Assembly (NCBI RefSeq): GCF_020181035.1
Contig: NZ_JAIQYY010000001.1
Location: 316,677-380,215 of the forward strand
Direction: 5' to 3'
Length of the DNA stretch: 63,539 nt
Source: Streptomyces sp. CoH27
GTDB taxonomy: Bacteria > Actinomycetota > Actinomycetes > Streptomycetales > Streptomycetaceae
Below the pieces are notes generated by a model. It saw only the letters and a program-made list of their open reading frames with translations, was not told where the DNA came from and did not search any database. The translations under genes and the position numbers were made by a program. Positions 8,756 to 18,383 of this stretch are shown piece after piece. Each line of letters opens with the position of its first letter. Position 1 is the stretch's first letter.

Positions 8756-9059
8756 ACTCCGGTAGCCCGGCCCCCGTGCACCCCGAGACGCGGGCCCGCT
8801 CCTGGCGGAGGCCTCAGTGGCCGGTCCGGACGACGGGGCGGTGTTCGTCGTGGACGGCTGCCCAGGTGACGAGGAGTTGAAGGCGTCGTGGCCGGGGCAC
8901 GAAGTAGGACGTCGCTCTCGGTACTCACACCTTCCCGTCCAGGCCGGTGGATCCGGGGGTGGGGGTCCGGTCATCACCCGGCATGCCGGCCCGGCGGCAC
9001 CTTGGCGACCTGGGTTTCCCGCCGGCCGGGAGCGGCCGCTCCGGTCGGCCCCGGCGGAA

Positions 9060-9695
9060 CTACAGCGTGCCGGCCTCGGGCCAGTGGGACCAGTGGGTGT
9101 TCGCGGGCAGGGTCGGCCGGTAGCGGGCCGGATCCCCGGAGTCCAGCACCTCGGCGATCAGCTGGAACGTCTCATGGGCACTGGGCACGACGTCCCAGAG
9201 GTCTTCCGGCTGGTTCCACTCGTCGATCCGCAACAGCACCGGCACATCGCCGGGCAGGCCGGCCCGCAGCTCCGTCTCGTCGGCCAGCAGCAGTTCCCGG
9301 TGCTCCGGGACCAGCTGCCGGAACACGTCCTGCAACGGGGTGCCTGCGGCGGCGTCGACCGCCAGACCGGTCCCCCGTACGACGACCGGTGCCGTCGCCC
9401 CGTAGACCTCGGCGCCGTCGGGATCGACCTCCGCCATGTTGTCCACGCGGGCCAGGAAGTCCCCGAATCCCGGCTCGCCGCGCGTCAGGCAGTTGCCGAA
9501 GCGGTGCACGATGTCGAGGAGGTTGCCACCCCGCGGGCTGTATCCGAGCAGCTCGGCGACCATGGCCCAGCGCGTGGCATCACCGAACAGGTGGATCCGC
9601 CCGTCGACCGGGTAGTAGTAGCCGTTGTCCAGGTCGGGGAACTCCGCCTTGTCCGCGCACAGGTCGAACTGCCCGAGGATCGATGAGATGGTCAT
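9060..9695 (-). CDS. Hypothetical soluble protein of about 210 residues
   Basis: The start may be the ATG at 9695 or the GTG just before it. The sequence is acidic and aromatic-rich with no signal peptide or membrane helix. Recognisable stretches are FPDLDNGYYYPVDGRIHLFG, WAMVAELLGYSPRGGN, HRELLLADETELRAGLPG and EDLWDVVPSAHETFQLI. These resemble a family of uncharacterised bacterial proteins (the DUF7003 type, from memory) often found near SMI1/immunity-like genes. I give no function. It stands alone, with remnants of other genes on both sides. Confidence 0.65.
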   Translation of the reverse strand: MTISSILGQFDLCADKAEFPDLDNGYYYPVDGRIHLFGDATRWAMVAELLGYSPRGGNLLDIVHRFGNCLTRGEPGFGDFLARVDNMAEVDPDGAEVYGATAPVVVRGTGLAVDAAAGTPLQDVFRQLVPEHRELLLADETELRAGLPGDVPVLLRIDEWNQPEDLWDVVPSAHETFQLIAEVLDSGDPARYRPTLPANTHWSHWPEAGTL

Positions 9696-9855
9696 CACGG
9701 GTCCCAGGCTAGCCAGCCCCGGTCAGGTGCCGGTTCCGTCGACGCATGTGTCATCGAATACGACGACTCTCCCGCGCCGCGCCCCCGACGGACCCCCATC
9801 GAGTGGCCCGGGCCGGGCAGGGAGCCGTACATGGCGCGGCAGGGCGATCGGAGCA

Positions 9856-9969
9856 GCGCCCGAGCCCGTGCTCGACACGATGCCGGTGCGCCGCCTCGTG
9901 GCCACACGGTTTCCGCAATGGACCGAGCTGCCCCTGGAGTTGCCGAGTCGGCGGGCTCGGACCGGGTGA
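9856..9969 (+). pseudogene. 5' remnant of an aminoglycoside/macrolide phosphotransferase-like gene
   Basis: The frame reads PEPVLDTMPVRRLVATRFPQ then WTELPLELPS before a TGA at 9967. The run VRRLVA..FPQW..LPL is characteristic of the N-terminus of APH-family kinases. No kinase sequence follows. The remaining spacer from 9699 to 10081 shows no other gene, apart from the leader of the CHAT gene. Confidence 0.5.
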
Positions 9970-10081
9970 TGCACCGGCTGGGCGGTCAGGTGTCGTCCGG
10001 GCGATCGAGTGACCGGCGCCCGGAATCAGGGCCCGGCCGTCGTGGAATGTATGGGGGCAGGGGCCGACAGCGGGGGAACCG

Positions 10082-13000
10082 ATGGTCAGCGAGGAACAGC
10101 CGGAAGATGCCGCCGGGTTGGCGGAGGTCCAGGCGCGGGCGGACGACGCCCTCCGTGAAGCCGAACGGCTGCTGGAAGCGTCGGAAGGCTGGCCACCGGC
10201 CGATGCGTTCGGGCCGGTGATCGGCCAACTGGTCGGCGTGGAGGCCGACTTGGCGCAGCGCGGGGCTGACTTCGCCGTCGTCTTCGTGCACCTGGGGATC
10301 CTATTTGGCGCGCGCTGGCTGAGCGGCGGCGGCAATGTGCCGGCGGATTCCACGGACCGGACGGAGGCGTTACGGCGGCTGCGCTGGACCGACCGCAACG
10401 GGCCGCCGGGCAACCTGCTCGTGGTCCAGGCCCGCATGATGCTGGTCTTCCTGCTCGCGCCCTGGGCCCTGCCCCGCGGCGACGGCTCGCGCACCGCCCT
10501 GCTCGACGCGCTGCTCGCCGCCGCGGACGAACGCGTGCTGACCGAGTCGTTGCGCCGGGACCTGACCGAGGCCGGGCAGGTGGTCGACCGGCTCGCCGCC
10601 GCGGCACCGCTCGACGCGGAGTTCCAGGCGCGGACGGCGCGAGTCAAGGCGACCATCGAGCGGATGCTGACCCCCGGCCCGGGTCCCTCCGCCATCGATG
10701 CGGCCGACGCCCGTTCGGCCGATGCCGAGGCGCCCGGCACCGACTCGTCCGGCTCCGCTTCCACCGACGCCACGCCTGCCCACAGCGCCTCCGCCGACGC
10801 CACTTCCCCGACCGCCGGCTCCGCCAGGACCACGGAGGAGAAGCGCCGCCCCGCGGCCGCCGAGGGCCCGGCCGGGCAGACGTTCCCACCCGCCACCGAT
10901 CCGGACGCCCCCATCCCGGATGCCACCGTCGCATACGCCAACGAGCCGCACGTCACCAAGCCTTGCGCCACCGACCCTGACGCCGCCATCACGCACGCCA
11001 CCACCCCTGACGCCGCGGTCGGGCACGCCGGCGTCCCGCATACCTCCGCGCGCACCCCCGCCCCCGGCCCCGACCCCGCCGACAACGCCCTGCTCGACGC
11101 CGTACGCGGCCTGGTCGCCCTCGCCCCTTCCCGCAGTACGGCGCGGTTCACCCGGACGCTGGTCTGGCTGAACGCCCAGTTGCACACACGAAACGGTGCG
11201 CGGAACACCGGCTGCGCGCACGAGACGCTGGAGCTGGACCCGGAGGCCGGGCCGCTGCTGGACAAGGCCGGCGTCGGCAGCGCGGCCGGTGTCGCCGGTG
11301 TCCGGCGCGCCGCCGATCTGGTCCTGCGGGAGCTGCGCGCGCTGCCGCCGGACGCACCCGAACGGGCCCGTGTCGCCCGGCTCCACGCCTATCTGCTGGT
11401 CAACGCCGAGACCATGGAGCCGGGTTCGGTCGACTTCGGCACGGCGGAGCGGCCTGTGCCGGAACCGGACGGCGACAGCCGCGGTCGTCTGGAGGACTGG
11501 CCGGCCGGAATCACCCCGGAGCCGGGCCTCGCCGCCCATCTCGACGGCCGGCTGCTGGATTTCCTCGCCCACCTCGGCGTACGCGAGCGGCGCAGCGCGG
11601 CCGGCTACGACCGGCTGCTGGCCTACCGCACCGGCGATCCCGGCTATCTGGAGGATGCCGCCCTCCTGCTCAGGGAGGCGGTGGAGGCGAGTCCGCCGGA
11701 CTCCTGGTGGGTGGTGTCGCTCCGGGCGGAGCTCGCCGAGATCCTGCGGCAGGCCGCCGCGTTCGGCGGCAGCTTCCAGGACGCCGACATCTCCCTGGCC
11801 ACCCTGCGCGGGCTGGACGCCACCCTGCGCCGCGACGGTTCGCTGCCGCCCGATGCGCCGTTCGCCCTCAGCCTCTCCCTCTCCACCGCGGACGGCGAAC
11901 TGCTCCACGCGGAACGCACCGGGAACCACGAGGCGCTCCCGCGCCTGCTGGAGGACCTCCGGGGCCGCTACGCCGTCCTGCCGCCGGACAGCCCCTGGCG
12001 CGGCGAGGTGTCCCAACGGCTGAGCCGGCTCGACGAGGTGCTCGCCGACGCACGGCAGAGCACCGGGCGGCAGGCGGCCACGGCGGCCCCGACCGCCGGC
12101 CCCGCCACCGTGCCGGAAGCGACGACCACGGCGGCCGACCCCGCCGCTGAGCGCGAAGCCCTGAAGCGCGCCGTCGCCGACATGCGCCGGGCGCTCGACG
12201 AGCCGGCTGTGTATCACGAGGCGGAGTACGACCGGCGGGCCGCACTCGGCCTGCGGCTGCTCCTCTGCGTCGTGCGGGGCGAGGAGGATCCGGCCGTCCT
12301 GGACGAAGCCGTCGTGGAGCTGAGCCGCGCCCGCGAGTTGCTCGCCGAGGGGCGGGGCGGCACACGCCGGGTCGATGTCCTGATGAAGCTGGCCGAGGCC
12401 CACATCATGCGTGCCGCTCGGCGCGGCCCGCACGCTGTCGCGGACGTGCGGGCGTTCGTGGAGATCACCCGCGAGGCGCTGGCCGAACTGGCCGCCGATG
12501 TGCTGCTGCAGATCGGCGCCGACCACGGCCTGTCGGCGGCGCTCAACGGTGCCGTACTGTCACGGCGGCTCGCGTTCGCCGCCCTGCGCGCCGGCCGGTC
12601 GGCCGAGGCGGTGGCCGATCTGGAGCAGGGGCGGGCCGTGGTGCTCCAGGCCGCGGCGGTCTCGCGCAGCCTGCCCCAGCTGTTGGAGACCGCCGGTCAT
12701 CCCGAGCTCGCCCGGCAGTGGCGCGCCCAGGTACCCGCCGTCCCGCTGCGACCGGAGACCGGCGAGATCCCCCCGCCGTCGCCCGGTGAAGCGCCGATCC
12801 CGAGCGGACTCAGGCGTCGGGCGCTGGCCGTGCTGGGCGTCCGCCCGGGTGCCGGAGAGCGCCCGGGGGTCCGGCAGTTGCCGGGCGTCGCCGGGGTGGC
12901 CGAACTGACCGCCGGCCTCGCCGCGACCGGCACCGACGCGCTGGTCTACCTGGTGGCCGGCATGCCCCTGCCGAACGGCCCGGCGCCCGGCCACGCGCTG

Positions 13001-14170
13001 ATCCTGCGCCCCGGCGCGGAACCCGCCGTGCTCCCGCTGCCGCATCTCATGGTCCCTGGCAGCGCCCCGCTGGAGCGCTACTTCGACGCGGCCGCGGAGC
13101 GCTCCCGGGCGCTCACCGACCCGGACATGCACTCCTCGTGGCGGGCCGCCTGGGAGGGGCACTGGCAGGTCACGCTGGACGAGCTGTGCGAGTGGGCCTG
13201 GAAGGCGGTGATGGGGCCGGTGCTCGCGGCCGTACGTCCGGTGCTCGCGGCCCAGTGGCCGCTCGCCCGGCCGCCGCGGATCGTGCTGGTGCCGTGCGGC
13301 CGGCTCGGTGCCGTGCCGTGGCACGCCGCGCGGATCCGGGGACTGGGCCGGCACGGCCACCGGTACGCCTGCCAGGAGGCCGTCCTCAGCTACGCCTCGT
13401 CCGGCACGCAGTTCCTCGCCGCGGCCACTCGCCGGCGGATGCCTCCCGCGGCCGGCCCGCAGGTGCTCGTCGCCGATCCGCAACTGACGCTGCCGTGGGC
13501 CGAGGTGGAGACGGCCGCGCTGCACGCCGCCTGCTATCCGCACGCGCTGCGGTACGGCGAGTTCGTGGGCACCGGCGAGCCGGGGGACGCCTCGGGCACA
13601 CCGGCGGAGCTGCTCGCCGTCCTGCCCGGCGGTGCGTCCCCGGCGTCCGTGATCCATCTGTCCTGCCACGCCGTCGCCGCTCCCCGGCCCACGGACTCCG
13701 CGCTGTGGCTGGCCGAACCGCCCGGCGCGCGCCGGGAAGCCGGACGGCTGACCGTGGCCGGCATCATCGACGGCGCCGCCGGCCGCCGGCCGGACTCGGC
13801 CGGCCCGCTGGTGGTGCTCAGCGCCTGCGAGACCGATCTGAGTACGCGGCACCACGACGAGGCACTGACGCTCGCCACCGCGCTGGTCGCGGGTGGCGCG
13901 GCCGACGTCGTGGGTTCTCGCTGGGCGGTGCGCGAAGGTCCTACGGCGGTGATGATGGCCGTCTTCCACCACCACCTCACGGCCGGCGGGCTGGCGCCGC
14001 CCGATGCCCTGCGCGCCGCCCAGCTGTGGATGATCAATCCGCGCCGCAGGCTCCCGCTCCCCCTCGACGGCCCCCTGCGCCGCGAGGCCACCCGCTCCGA
14101 CCTCCACCGTCTCCACCACTGGGCCGCCTTCACCCACCAGGGCAACCCGGCGGCGTCACCCACGAGTTGA
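10082..14170 (+). CDS. CHAT-domain (caspase-like) protein, 1362 residues
   Basis: The ATG follows a GGGGGAA site. Residues 1-200 are helical; 200-350 are a low-complexity Ala/Thr/Pro/Asp-rich linker with degenerate short repeats (TDPDAAIT, TTPDAAVG); 350-900 contain TPR-like helices (AEILRQAA, LDEAVVELSRARELLAEG, AAVADLEQGRAVVLQAA). The C-terminal 400 residues are the CHAT domain, with the catalytic pair at His1196 (VIHLSCHA) and Cys1249 (VVLSACETDLS), followed by GGAADVVGSRWAV. CHAT proteins are clan CD cysteine peptidases, some acting in programmed cell death with TPR partners. Codon 97 is TTA (10370-10372), so translation may depend on the bldA leucyl-tRNA and therefore on development. No substrate gene is adjacent. 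Confidence 0.85.
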   Translation: MVSEEQPEDAAGLAEVQARADDALREAERLLEASEGWPPADAFGPVIGQLVGVEADLAQRGADFAVVFVHLGILFGARWLSGGGNVPADSTDRTEALRRLRWTDRNGPPGNLLVVQARMMLVFLLAPWALPRGDGSRTALLDALLAAADERVLTESLRRDLTEAGQVVDRLAAAAPLDAEFQARTARVKATIERMLTPGPGPSAIDAADARSADAEAPGTDSSGSASTDATPAHSASADATSPTAGSARTTEEKRRPAAAEGPAGQTFPPATDPDAPIPDATVAYANEPHVTKPCATDPDAAITHATTPDAAVGHAGVPHTSARTPAPGPDPADNALLDAVRGLVALAPSRSTARFTRTLVWLNAQLHTRNGARNTGCAHETLELDPEAGPLLDKAGVGSAAGVAGVRRAADLVLRELRALPPDAPERARVARLHAYLLVNAETMEPGSVDFGTAERPVPEPDGDSRGRLEDWPAGITPEPGLAAHLDGRLLDFLAHLGVRERRSAAGYDRLLAYRTGDPGYLEDAALLLREAVEASPPDSWWVVSLRAELAEILRQAAAFGGSFQDADISLATLRGLDATLRRDGSLPPDAPFALSLSLSTADGELLHAERTGNHEALPRLLEDLRGRYAVLPPDSPWRGEVSQRLSRLDEVLADARQSTGRQAATAAPTAGPATVPEATTTAADPAAEREALKRAVADMRRALDEPAVYHEAEYDRRAALGLRLLLCVVRGEEDPAVLDEAVVELSRARELLAEGRGGTRRVDVLMKLAEAHIMRAARRGPHAVADVRAFVEITREALAELAADVLLQIGADHGLSAALNGAVLSRRLAFAALRAGRSAEAVADLEQGRAVVLQAAAVSRSLPQLLETAGHPELARQWRAQVPAVPLRPETGEIPPPSPGEAPIPSGLRRRALAVLGVRPGAGERPGVRQLPGVAGVAELTAGLAATGTDALVYLVAGMPLPNGPAPGHALILRPGAEPAVLPLPHLMVPGSAPLERYFDAAAERSRALTDPDMHSSWRAAWEGHWQVTLDELCEWAWKAVMGPVLAAVRPVLAAQWPLARPPRIVLVPCGRLGAVPWHAARIRGLGRHGHRYACQEAVLSYASSGTQFLAAATRRRMPPAAGPQVLVADPQLTLPWAEVETAALHAACYPHALRYGEFVGTGEPGDASGTPAELLAVLPGGASPASVIHLSCHAVAAPRPTDSALWLAEPPGARREAGRLTVAGIIDGAAGRRPDSAGPLVVLSACETDLSTRHHDEALTLATALVAGGAADVVGSRWAVREGPTAVMMAVFHHHLTAGGLAPPDALRAAQLWMINPRRRLPLPLDGPLRREATRSDLHRLHHWAAFTHQGNPAASPTS

Positions 14171-14273
14171 CCCGGTCCCGTACGAGGGCCGGCCGGGGGC
14201 GCCGTGAGCCGCGAAGTCCGTCCAGCCGGTGCGCATCCGCGCGGACCGTTCCGCCGCCTCCGGGGAGGGCGGA

Positions 14274-14444
14274 TCACCCGGGCCCGGCCACGGCGGCGCA
14301 GGCGGCGGCGATGTCGGCGAACGGCTCGGGCGAGGAGAACGTACCCGGAACGCCCTGTGCGACGGCCTGCCGGGAGAGCCCGGCGGCGCGCGGCAGCGCA
14401 GCGACCGAACCGCCGCCGGGTATCCACACCGGCGCAGGGCCTCT
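14274..14444 (-). pseudogene. Possible 3' remnant of a luciferase-like (LLM class) oxidoreductase gene
   Basis: The frame reads PAPVWIPGGGSVAALPRAAG, then GTFSSPEPFADIAAACAAV and a stop at 14274. F420-dependent LLM oxidoreductases have PVPVWIGG.S.AALRRAA...GT..SPEEFA at their C-termini. The likeness is suggestive, not proven. The rest of the 431-base spacer between the convergent genes ending at 14170 and 14602 holds only a tandem repeat. Confidence 0.35.
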
Positions 14445-14493
14445 CGGGCGGGTCGGGCCTGATCGGCCGACTTCCTCGTGCACGGGCGTCGGT

Positions 14494-14539
14494 GCCCGTA
14501 CCCGGTGGAGTATTCCGCCCGTACCCGGTGGAGTATTCC
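14494..14539. repeat. Perfect 23-bp tandem duplication
   Basis: Two identical adjacent copies, 14494-14516 and 14517-14539, begin GCCCGTACCC and end GGAGTATTCC. They lie in noncoding sequence between convergent genes. No coding frame or stem-loop explains them. Confidence 0.85.
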
Positions 14540-14601
14540 CTCGGCCGCCGGACGCAGGCCGGCCAGTACGCACGTCCCGCCCGCGCCGGCGGAGCCGTGT
14601 C

Positions 14602-16308
14602 TCACAGCGCCGCGAGGGTGTCCGCCAGGTCGGCGAGGCCGAGCGAGCCCAGGGCGAGCGCCTTCGTGTGCCAGGCCCGCAGGTCGAAGTCGGCACCGAG
14701 GCGGCGCCGGGAGCCGGCGCGGCCCTCCAGCCAGGCGCGTTCACCGAGTTTGTAGCCGATGGCCTGGCCGGGCCAGCCGAGGTAGCGGTCGATCTCGCTG
14801 GTGCGGCGGGCGGTGTCGCTGCCGTGGCGGGCGGCCATGAACGCGGTGGCGAGGTCCGGAGTCCAGCGTGCGCCGGGGTGGAAGCCGGAGCCGGCCGGGA
14901 TGGCTCGCTCCAGGTGCATGCCGATGTCGACGATCACGCGGATGATCCGGAGCATCTGCTTGTCCAGGTAGCCCAGGCGGCGGGCGGGGTCGGTGAGGAA
15001 GCCCAGTTCGTCCATCAGGCGCTCGGCGTACAGAGCCCAGCCCTCCTTGTCGGCGCTGACCGCGCCGAGGGTGATCTGGTAGGTGCTGAGACGGTCGGCC
15101 TCGGACGTCCAGCGGGCGGTCTGCAAGTGGTGCCCCGGTACGCCCTCGTGGTACCAGGTGCTGACCATCTCCCAGGTGGGGAAGGTCTGTTGGCCCAGGG
15201 TGGGCAGATGGGTGCGGCCGGGGCGGCTGAAGTCGAGGCTGGGGCCGGTGTAGTAGGGCGCGCCCGAGCTGGCCGGGGGCGCGATGCGTGTCTCGACCCT
15301 GCGGATCGGCCCGGAGATGTCGAAGTGGGTGCCGTCGAGGGCGTCGATCGCCTCGTCCATGATCTGCTGGAGCCAGACACGGATGTTCTCCTCGCCGGTG
15401 ACGGCGTGGCCGTGCCGGTTCAGGTGGTCCATGGTCTCGCGGACACCGGCACCGGGGAGGACCCGGGCGGCCTCGGCCCGCATCTCGGCGTGCGTGCGGT
15501 GGAACTCTTCCCAGGCCCAGGCGTAGGCCTCGGCCGGGTCCAGGGCGGCGCCGGTGGCCCAGCGGGCCGCGCGCAGATAGCGTTCACGGCCGACGGCGTC
15601 CGGGGTACCGTCCGCGGCGGGCAGATAGGCGGTGCGCAGCCAGTCGCGGAACCCGGCAACCGCGGCCGTGGCCCGCTCGGCGGCGGCGTCCAGTTCGGTC
15701 CTGAGGCGGTCCGGGGCGCTCGCCACGAACGTCGCGAACCAGCTCGGTCCGCCGGCGTCCTGCCCGGTCCAGGCCGCGAGCTGGCCGCGCACGGCGTGGA
15801 CCTGGCGGGGCGCGCACAGCAGGCCGCGGGCGATGCCCTCGGACAGGGTCGCCCGGTAACCGTCCAGGGCGCCGGGCAGGTTGCGCAGCCGGCCCGCGAC
15901 GGCCGCCCAGTGCTCGTCGGTCTCGGTGGGCATCAGGGTGAAGATGCCCCGCACCCGGTGCAGGGGTGAGCCCACGTTGCGCAGCTCGCGGAAGTGGTCG
16001 CCCGCCTCGTGCTGGGCGAGTTCGGCGGTCAGCCGTTCCCGCAGGAGCCGGGCGCAGTTCCGCTCGGTCGCCGCGAACTCCGTGCCGTGCTTCTCGCCGT
16101 ACCGCTCGGCCGCGTCGAGCGCGGACAGCGTGTGCCGGGCCACGTCGGCCAGTGCCGCGAAGCCGTCCGGCGACAGATCCGGCTGCCGGTCGTCCTCGGG
16201 ACGCAGGCCGAGCCGGGTGGAGGCCATGGGGTCCAGGGCGGCGACCTGTGCGACATGGTCGTCGGCGATACGGCGTGGCGTGCTGGGTGTGTCGGCCATG
16301 ACACCCAT
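14602..16308 (-). CDS. DUF885 family metallopeptidase-like protein
   Basis: A 568-residue cytoplasmic protein of typical length for DUF885 (PF05960). The diagnostic segment is TWYHEGVPGHHLQ, with HEGVPGHH at residues 387-394, taken to be a zinc-binding site. The C-terminal region PGQAIGYKLGERAWLE is also typical. The family is thought to be peptidases; the substrate is not known. A second Met (GVMADTP) lies three codons in, and neither start has a strong ribosome site. It may form a unit with the M55 peptidase gene 61 bases upstream. Confidence 0.85.
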   Translation of the reverse strand: MGVMADTPSTPRRIADDHVAQVAALDPMASTRLGLRPEDDRQPDLSPDGFAALADVARHTLSALDAAERYGEKHGTEFAATERNCARLLRERLTAELAQHEAGDHFRELRNVGSPLHRVRGIFTLMPTETDEHWAAVAGRLRNLPGALDGYRATLSEGIARGLLCAPRQVHAVRGQLAAWTGQDAGGPSWFATFVASAPDRLRTELDAAAERATAAVAGFRDWLRTAYLPAADGTPDAVGRERYLRAARWATGAALDPAEAYAWAWEEFHRTHAEMRAEAARVLPGAGVRETMDHLNRHGHAVTGEENIRVWLQQIMDEAIDALDGTHFDISGPIRRVETRIAPPASSGAPYYTGPSLDFSRPGRTHLPTLGQQTFPTWEMVSTWYHEGVPGHHLQTARWTSEADRLSTYQITLGAVSADKEGWALYAERLMDELGFLTDPARRLGYLDKQMLRIIRVIVDIGMHLERAIPAGSGFHPGARWTPDLATAFMAARHGSDTARRTSEIDRYLGWPGQAIGYKLGERAWLEGRAGSRRRLGADFDLRAWHTKALALGSLGLADLADTLAAL

Positions 16309-16369
16309 GCTGACGCACCGTCACCGTGTGTGTCAGCAGGGTGCGTTCCGTTTCGGCCGAGGCGGCGGT

Positions 16370-17209
16370 TCAGCAGTACGGCGGCTGGTCGGTGAGGGAA
16401 GCGGCCACGCGCATCCATACGACGAACTGGCGGTAGAGATCCGGGAGCGGGCCCCGCGCCTGGACGGTCCGGCTGTCCGTCGAGGTGACTCCGGGGATTC
16501 CCGGCAGGGTCGAGGCCACGGAGGCCGATTGCCAGCGGACGGTGAGCGTGGCCGGGCCGGCGGGGGCGGCCGGGGCCGGCAGAGGTGCGGAGAGGGCCGC
16601 CGTGACCGCCTCCTGGATGGCCGCATATACCTCCCCGGCCGGGCGCAGTTCGGCCGCGAAGCGGCCCCGGGCGTACTTCACGGGCACGGTGGTGACCGCC
16701 GGGTCCCACGCGGTCATCTCCGCGCAGGCGCTGTCGTCGCCGGTGAGGACCACGGTCGGCACACCCATGGTCGCCGCGGTGGCGTGGGCGAGCCCGATCT
16801 CGCCCACCGGCCGGCCGTCCAGCCAGATGTCCTCGATCTCGTGGCCCATGAAGCTGTGGCTCAGCACCCCGAGCGCGCCGGCCCGGGAGTGGTAGCCGAC
16901 ACAGACCATGGCGTCGTGCTCGGGCGTGAGACCTTCGAGCATGCTCATGTGCTTGGGCTTGCCGCGGACGAGGCGGACCGCCGGGTCCAGGTCTTCCGGA
17001 AGGATGTTACGCATGGGGCCGTGGGCGTCGTTGACGAGGATGTCGGTGGCGCCGGCCGCCACGGCGCCCCGGACGGCCGCGTTGACGTCCTGCGCCATCA
17101 GCCGCCGGCCGCGCTCGTAGTCCCGGCCGCCGGGCTGGACGTCGTCGGCGTCCACGAGCCCGGTGATGCCCTCCATGTCCACGCTGATGTAGATCCGCAC
17201 CGTGTGCAC
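16370..17209 (-). CDS. M55 family D-aminopeptidase (DppA-like)
   Basis: A 279-residue zinc aminopeptidase of the DppA family, which removes D-amino acids from short peptides such as those from peptidoglycan. Landmarks are the N-terminal SVDMEGITG metal motif, DVNAAVRGA, LVNDAHGPMRN, GYHSRAG and MGHEIEDIWLDGRPVGEIG. These match the family through its length. No signal peptide is present. It lies between a DUF885 peptidase and an alpha/beta hydrolase, all on the minus strand with short gaps, suggesting joint transcription and a peptide or ester scavenging role. Confidence 0.9.
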   Translation of the reverse strand: MHTVRIYISVDMEGITGLVDADDVQPGGRDYERGRRLMAQDVNAAVRGAVAAGATDILVNDAHGPMRNILPEDLDPAVRLVRGKPKHMSMLEGLTPEHDAMVCVGYHSRAGALGVLSHSFMGHEIEDIWLDGRPVGEIGLAHATAATMGVPTVVLTGDDSACAEMTAWDPAVTTVPVKYARGRFAAELRPAGEVYAAIQEAVTAALSAPLPAPAAPAGPATLTVRWQSASVASTLPGIPGVTSTDSRTVQARGPLPDLYRQFVVWMRVAASLTDQPPYC

Positions 17210-17248
17210 TCCTCAGACTTGATCACCTGGGAGACATCCGCCGCCGGG

Positions 17249-18259
17249 TCATCGGTTCCCGGATCGCGCCAGGATCCGGCGGAGCCAGCGGGTGCGGGCG
17301 TCGCGGGCGTCACGGCTGAGGGCGGCTTCGGGCGCGAAGGTGTCGAAGCCGTGGCACGCCCCGGGCCACACGTGCAGTTCGGCCTGGCCGCCCGCCTGCC
17401 AGAGGGCGTCGGCATAGGCCACGTCCTCGTCCCGGAACGTCTCGGCCGCGCCGACCTCGATATAGGCCGGAGGCAGCCGTGACAGGTCCGTGGCGCGGGC
17501 GGGGGCGGCGTACGGCGGCAGGTCGGCGGCGCCGTACCGGTCGCCCAACAGAGCTTGCCACGCGGTCGCGTTGGAGGTGCGGTCCCAGACGTCGACGCCG
17601 GCCATCTGGTGGCTGGAACGGGTGTCGTTGCGGTCGTCGAGCATGGGGCAGATGAGCAGTTGCCCGATCGGGGCCGGGCCGCCGCGGTCCCGGGCGAGCA
17701 GGGCTAGGGCGGCGGCGAGTCCGCCGCCCGCGCTCTTTCCGCCGACGATGACACGGCCGGCGTCGATGCCCAGTGCGGTCGCGTGCTCGGCCGCCCAGAC
17801 GAACCCGGCGTAACAGTCCTCCAGCGGACCGGGGTAGCGCGTCCGCGGCGCCAGCCGGTACTCGACCGAGATGACGGCCAGTTCCAGCGGGAGGGCCCAG
17901 TCGCGGAGCAGCTTCGGCAGGACGGACCAGGCGTTGCCCATGATCATGCCGCCGCCGTGCATGTAGTACAGCAGCGGCAGCGGCCCGGCGACCCCCGCGG
18001 GCCGAGCGCTGACGAGCGTGACGTCCGGCGCGCCCGGTGCGCCCGGCACCCGCAGTTCCTCCACCTCGAAGCGGCCGTCGGCCCGGAGGTCCCGCGCCGT
18101 CGGCCTGGGCCGGGCCGTGGCGTCGCGCGCCTGCCGGGCCGCGAGGTTCTCGGGGGTGAAGGGCTCCCTCGCCGCCGGCCCCAGCGCCGCCAGGGCCTCG
18201 CTCAGTTCGGGGTCGAGCGGCGGTGCTTCCCGGGTCGTCGAGGGCGAAGTGAAGTCCAT
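17249..18259 (-). CDS. Alpha/beta hydrolase of the hormone-sensitive lipase type
   Basis: A 336-residue esterase or lipase. The HSL signature HGGG is in YMHGGGMIMG and forms the oxyanion hole; the nucleophile Ser is in GGKSAGGGL; the acid and His lie near ETFRDEDV and PGACHGFDTF. It has no signal peptide. It is the first gene of a minus-strand run with the M55 and DUF885 genes and diverges from the secreted propeller gene at 18384. It should cleave short-chain esters or an amide; the exact substrate is unknown. Confidence 0.88.
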   Translation of the reverse strand: MDFTSPSTTREAPPLDPELSEALAALGPAAREPFTPENLAARQARDATARPRPTARDLRADGRFEVEELRVPGAPGAPDVTLVSARPAGVAGPLPLLYYMHGGGMIMGNAWSVLPKLLRDWALPLELAVISVEYRLAPRTRYPGPLEDCYAGFVWAAEHATALGIDAGRVIVGGKSAGGGLAAALALLARDRGGPAPIGQLLICPMLDDRNDTRSSHQMAGVDVWDRTSNATAWQALLGDRYGAADLPPYAAPARATDLSRLPPAYIEVGAAETFRDEDVAYADALWQAGGQAELHVWPGACHGFDTFAPEAALSRDARDARTRWLRRILARSGNR

Positions 18260-18383
18260 ACGGCGTAGTCAATCACCGTCACGGAACGGTGTTACGCCCC
18301 TGTGACGCGGAGCGGACCGTTCCGAAGACGGAAGCCGGTCATGCTCGGTCCCACCGAACCACGCTCCTGGGGGACTGCCAGTC

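Noticed and set aside
10682..11060. A coding repeat array in the CHAT linker as a separate element
   Set aside because: The repeats are degenerate Thr/Asp/Ala codons inside one open frame and fit a protein linker, not a DNA element.
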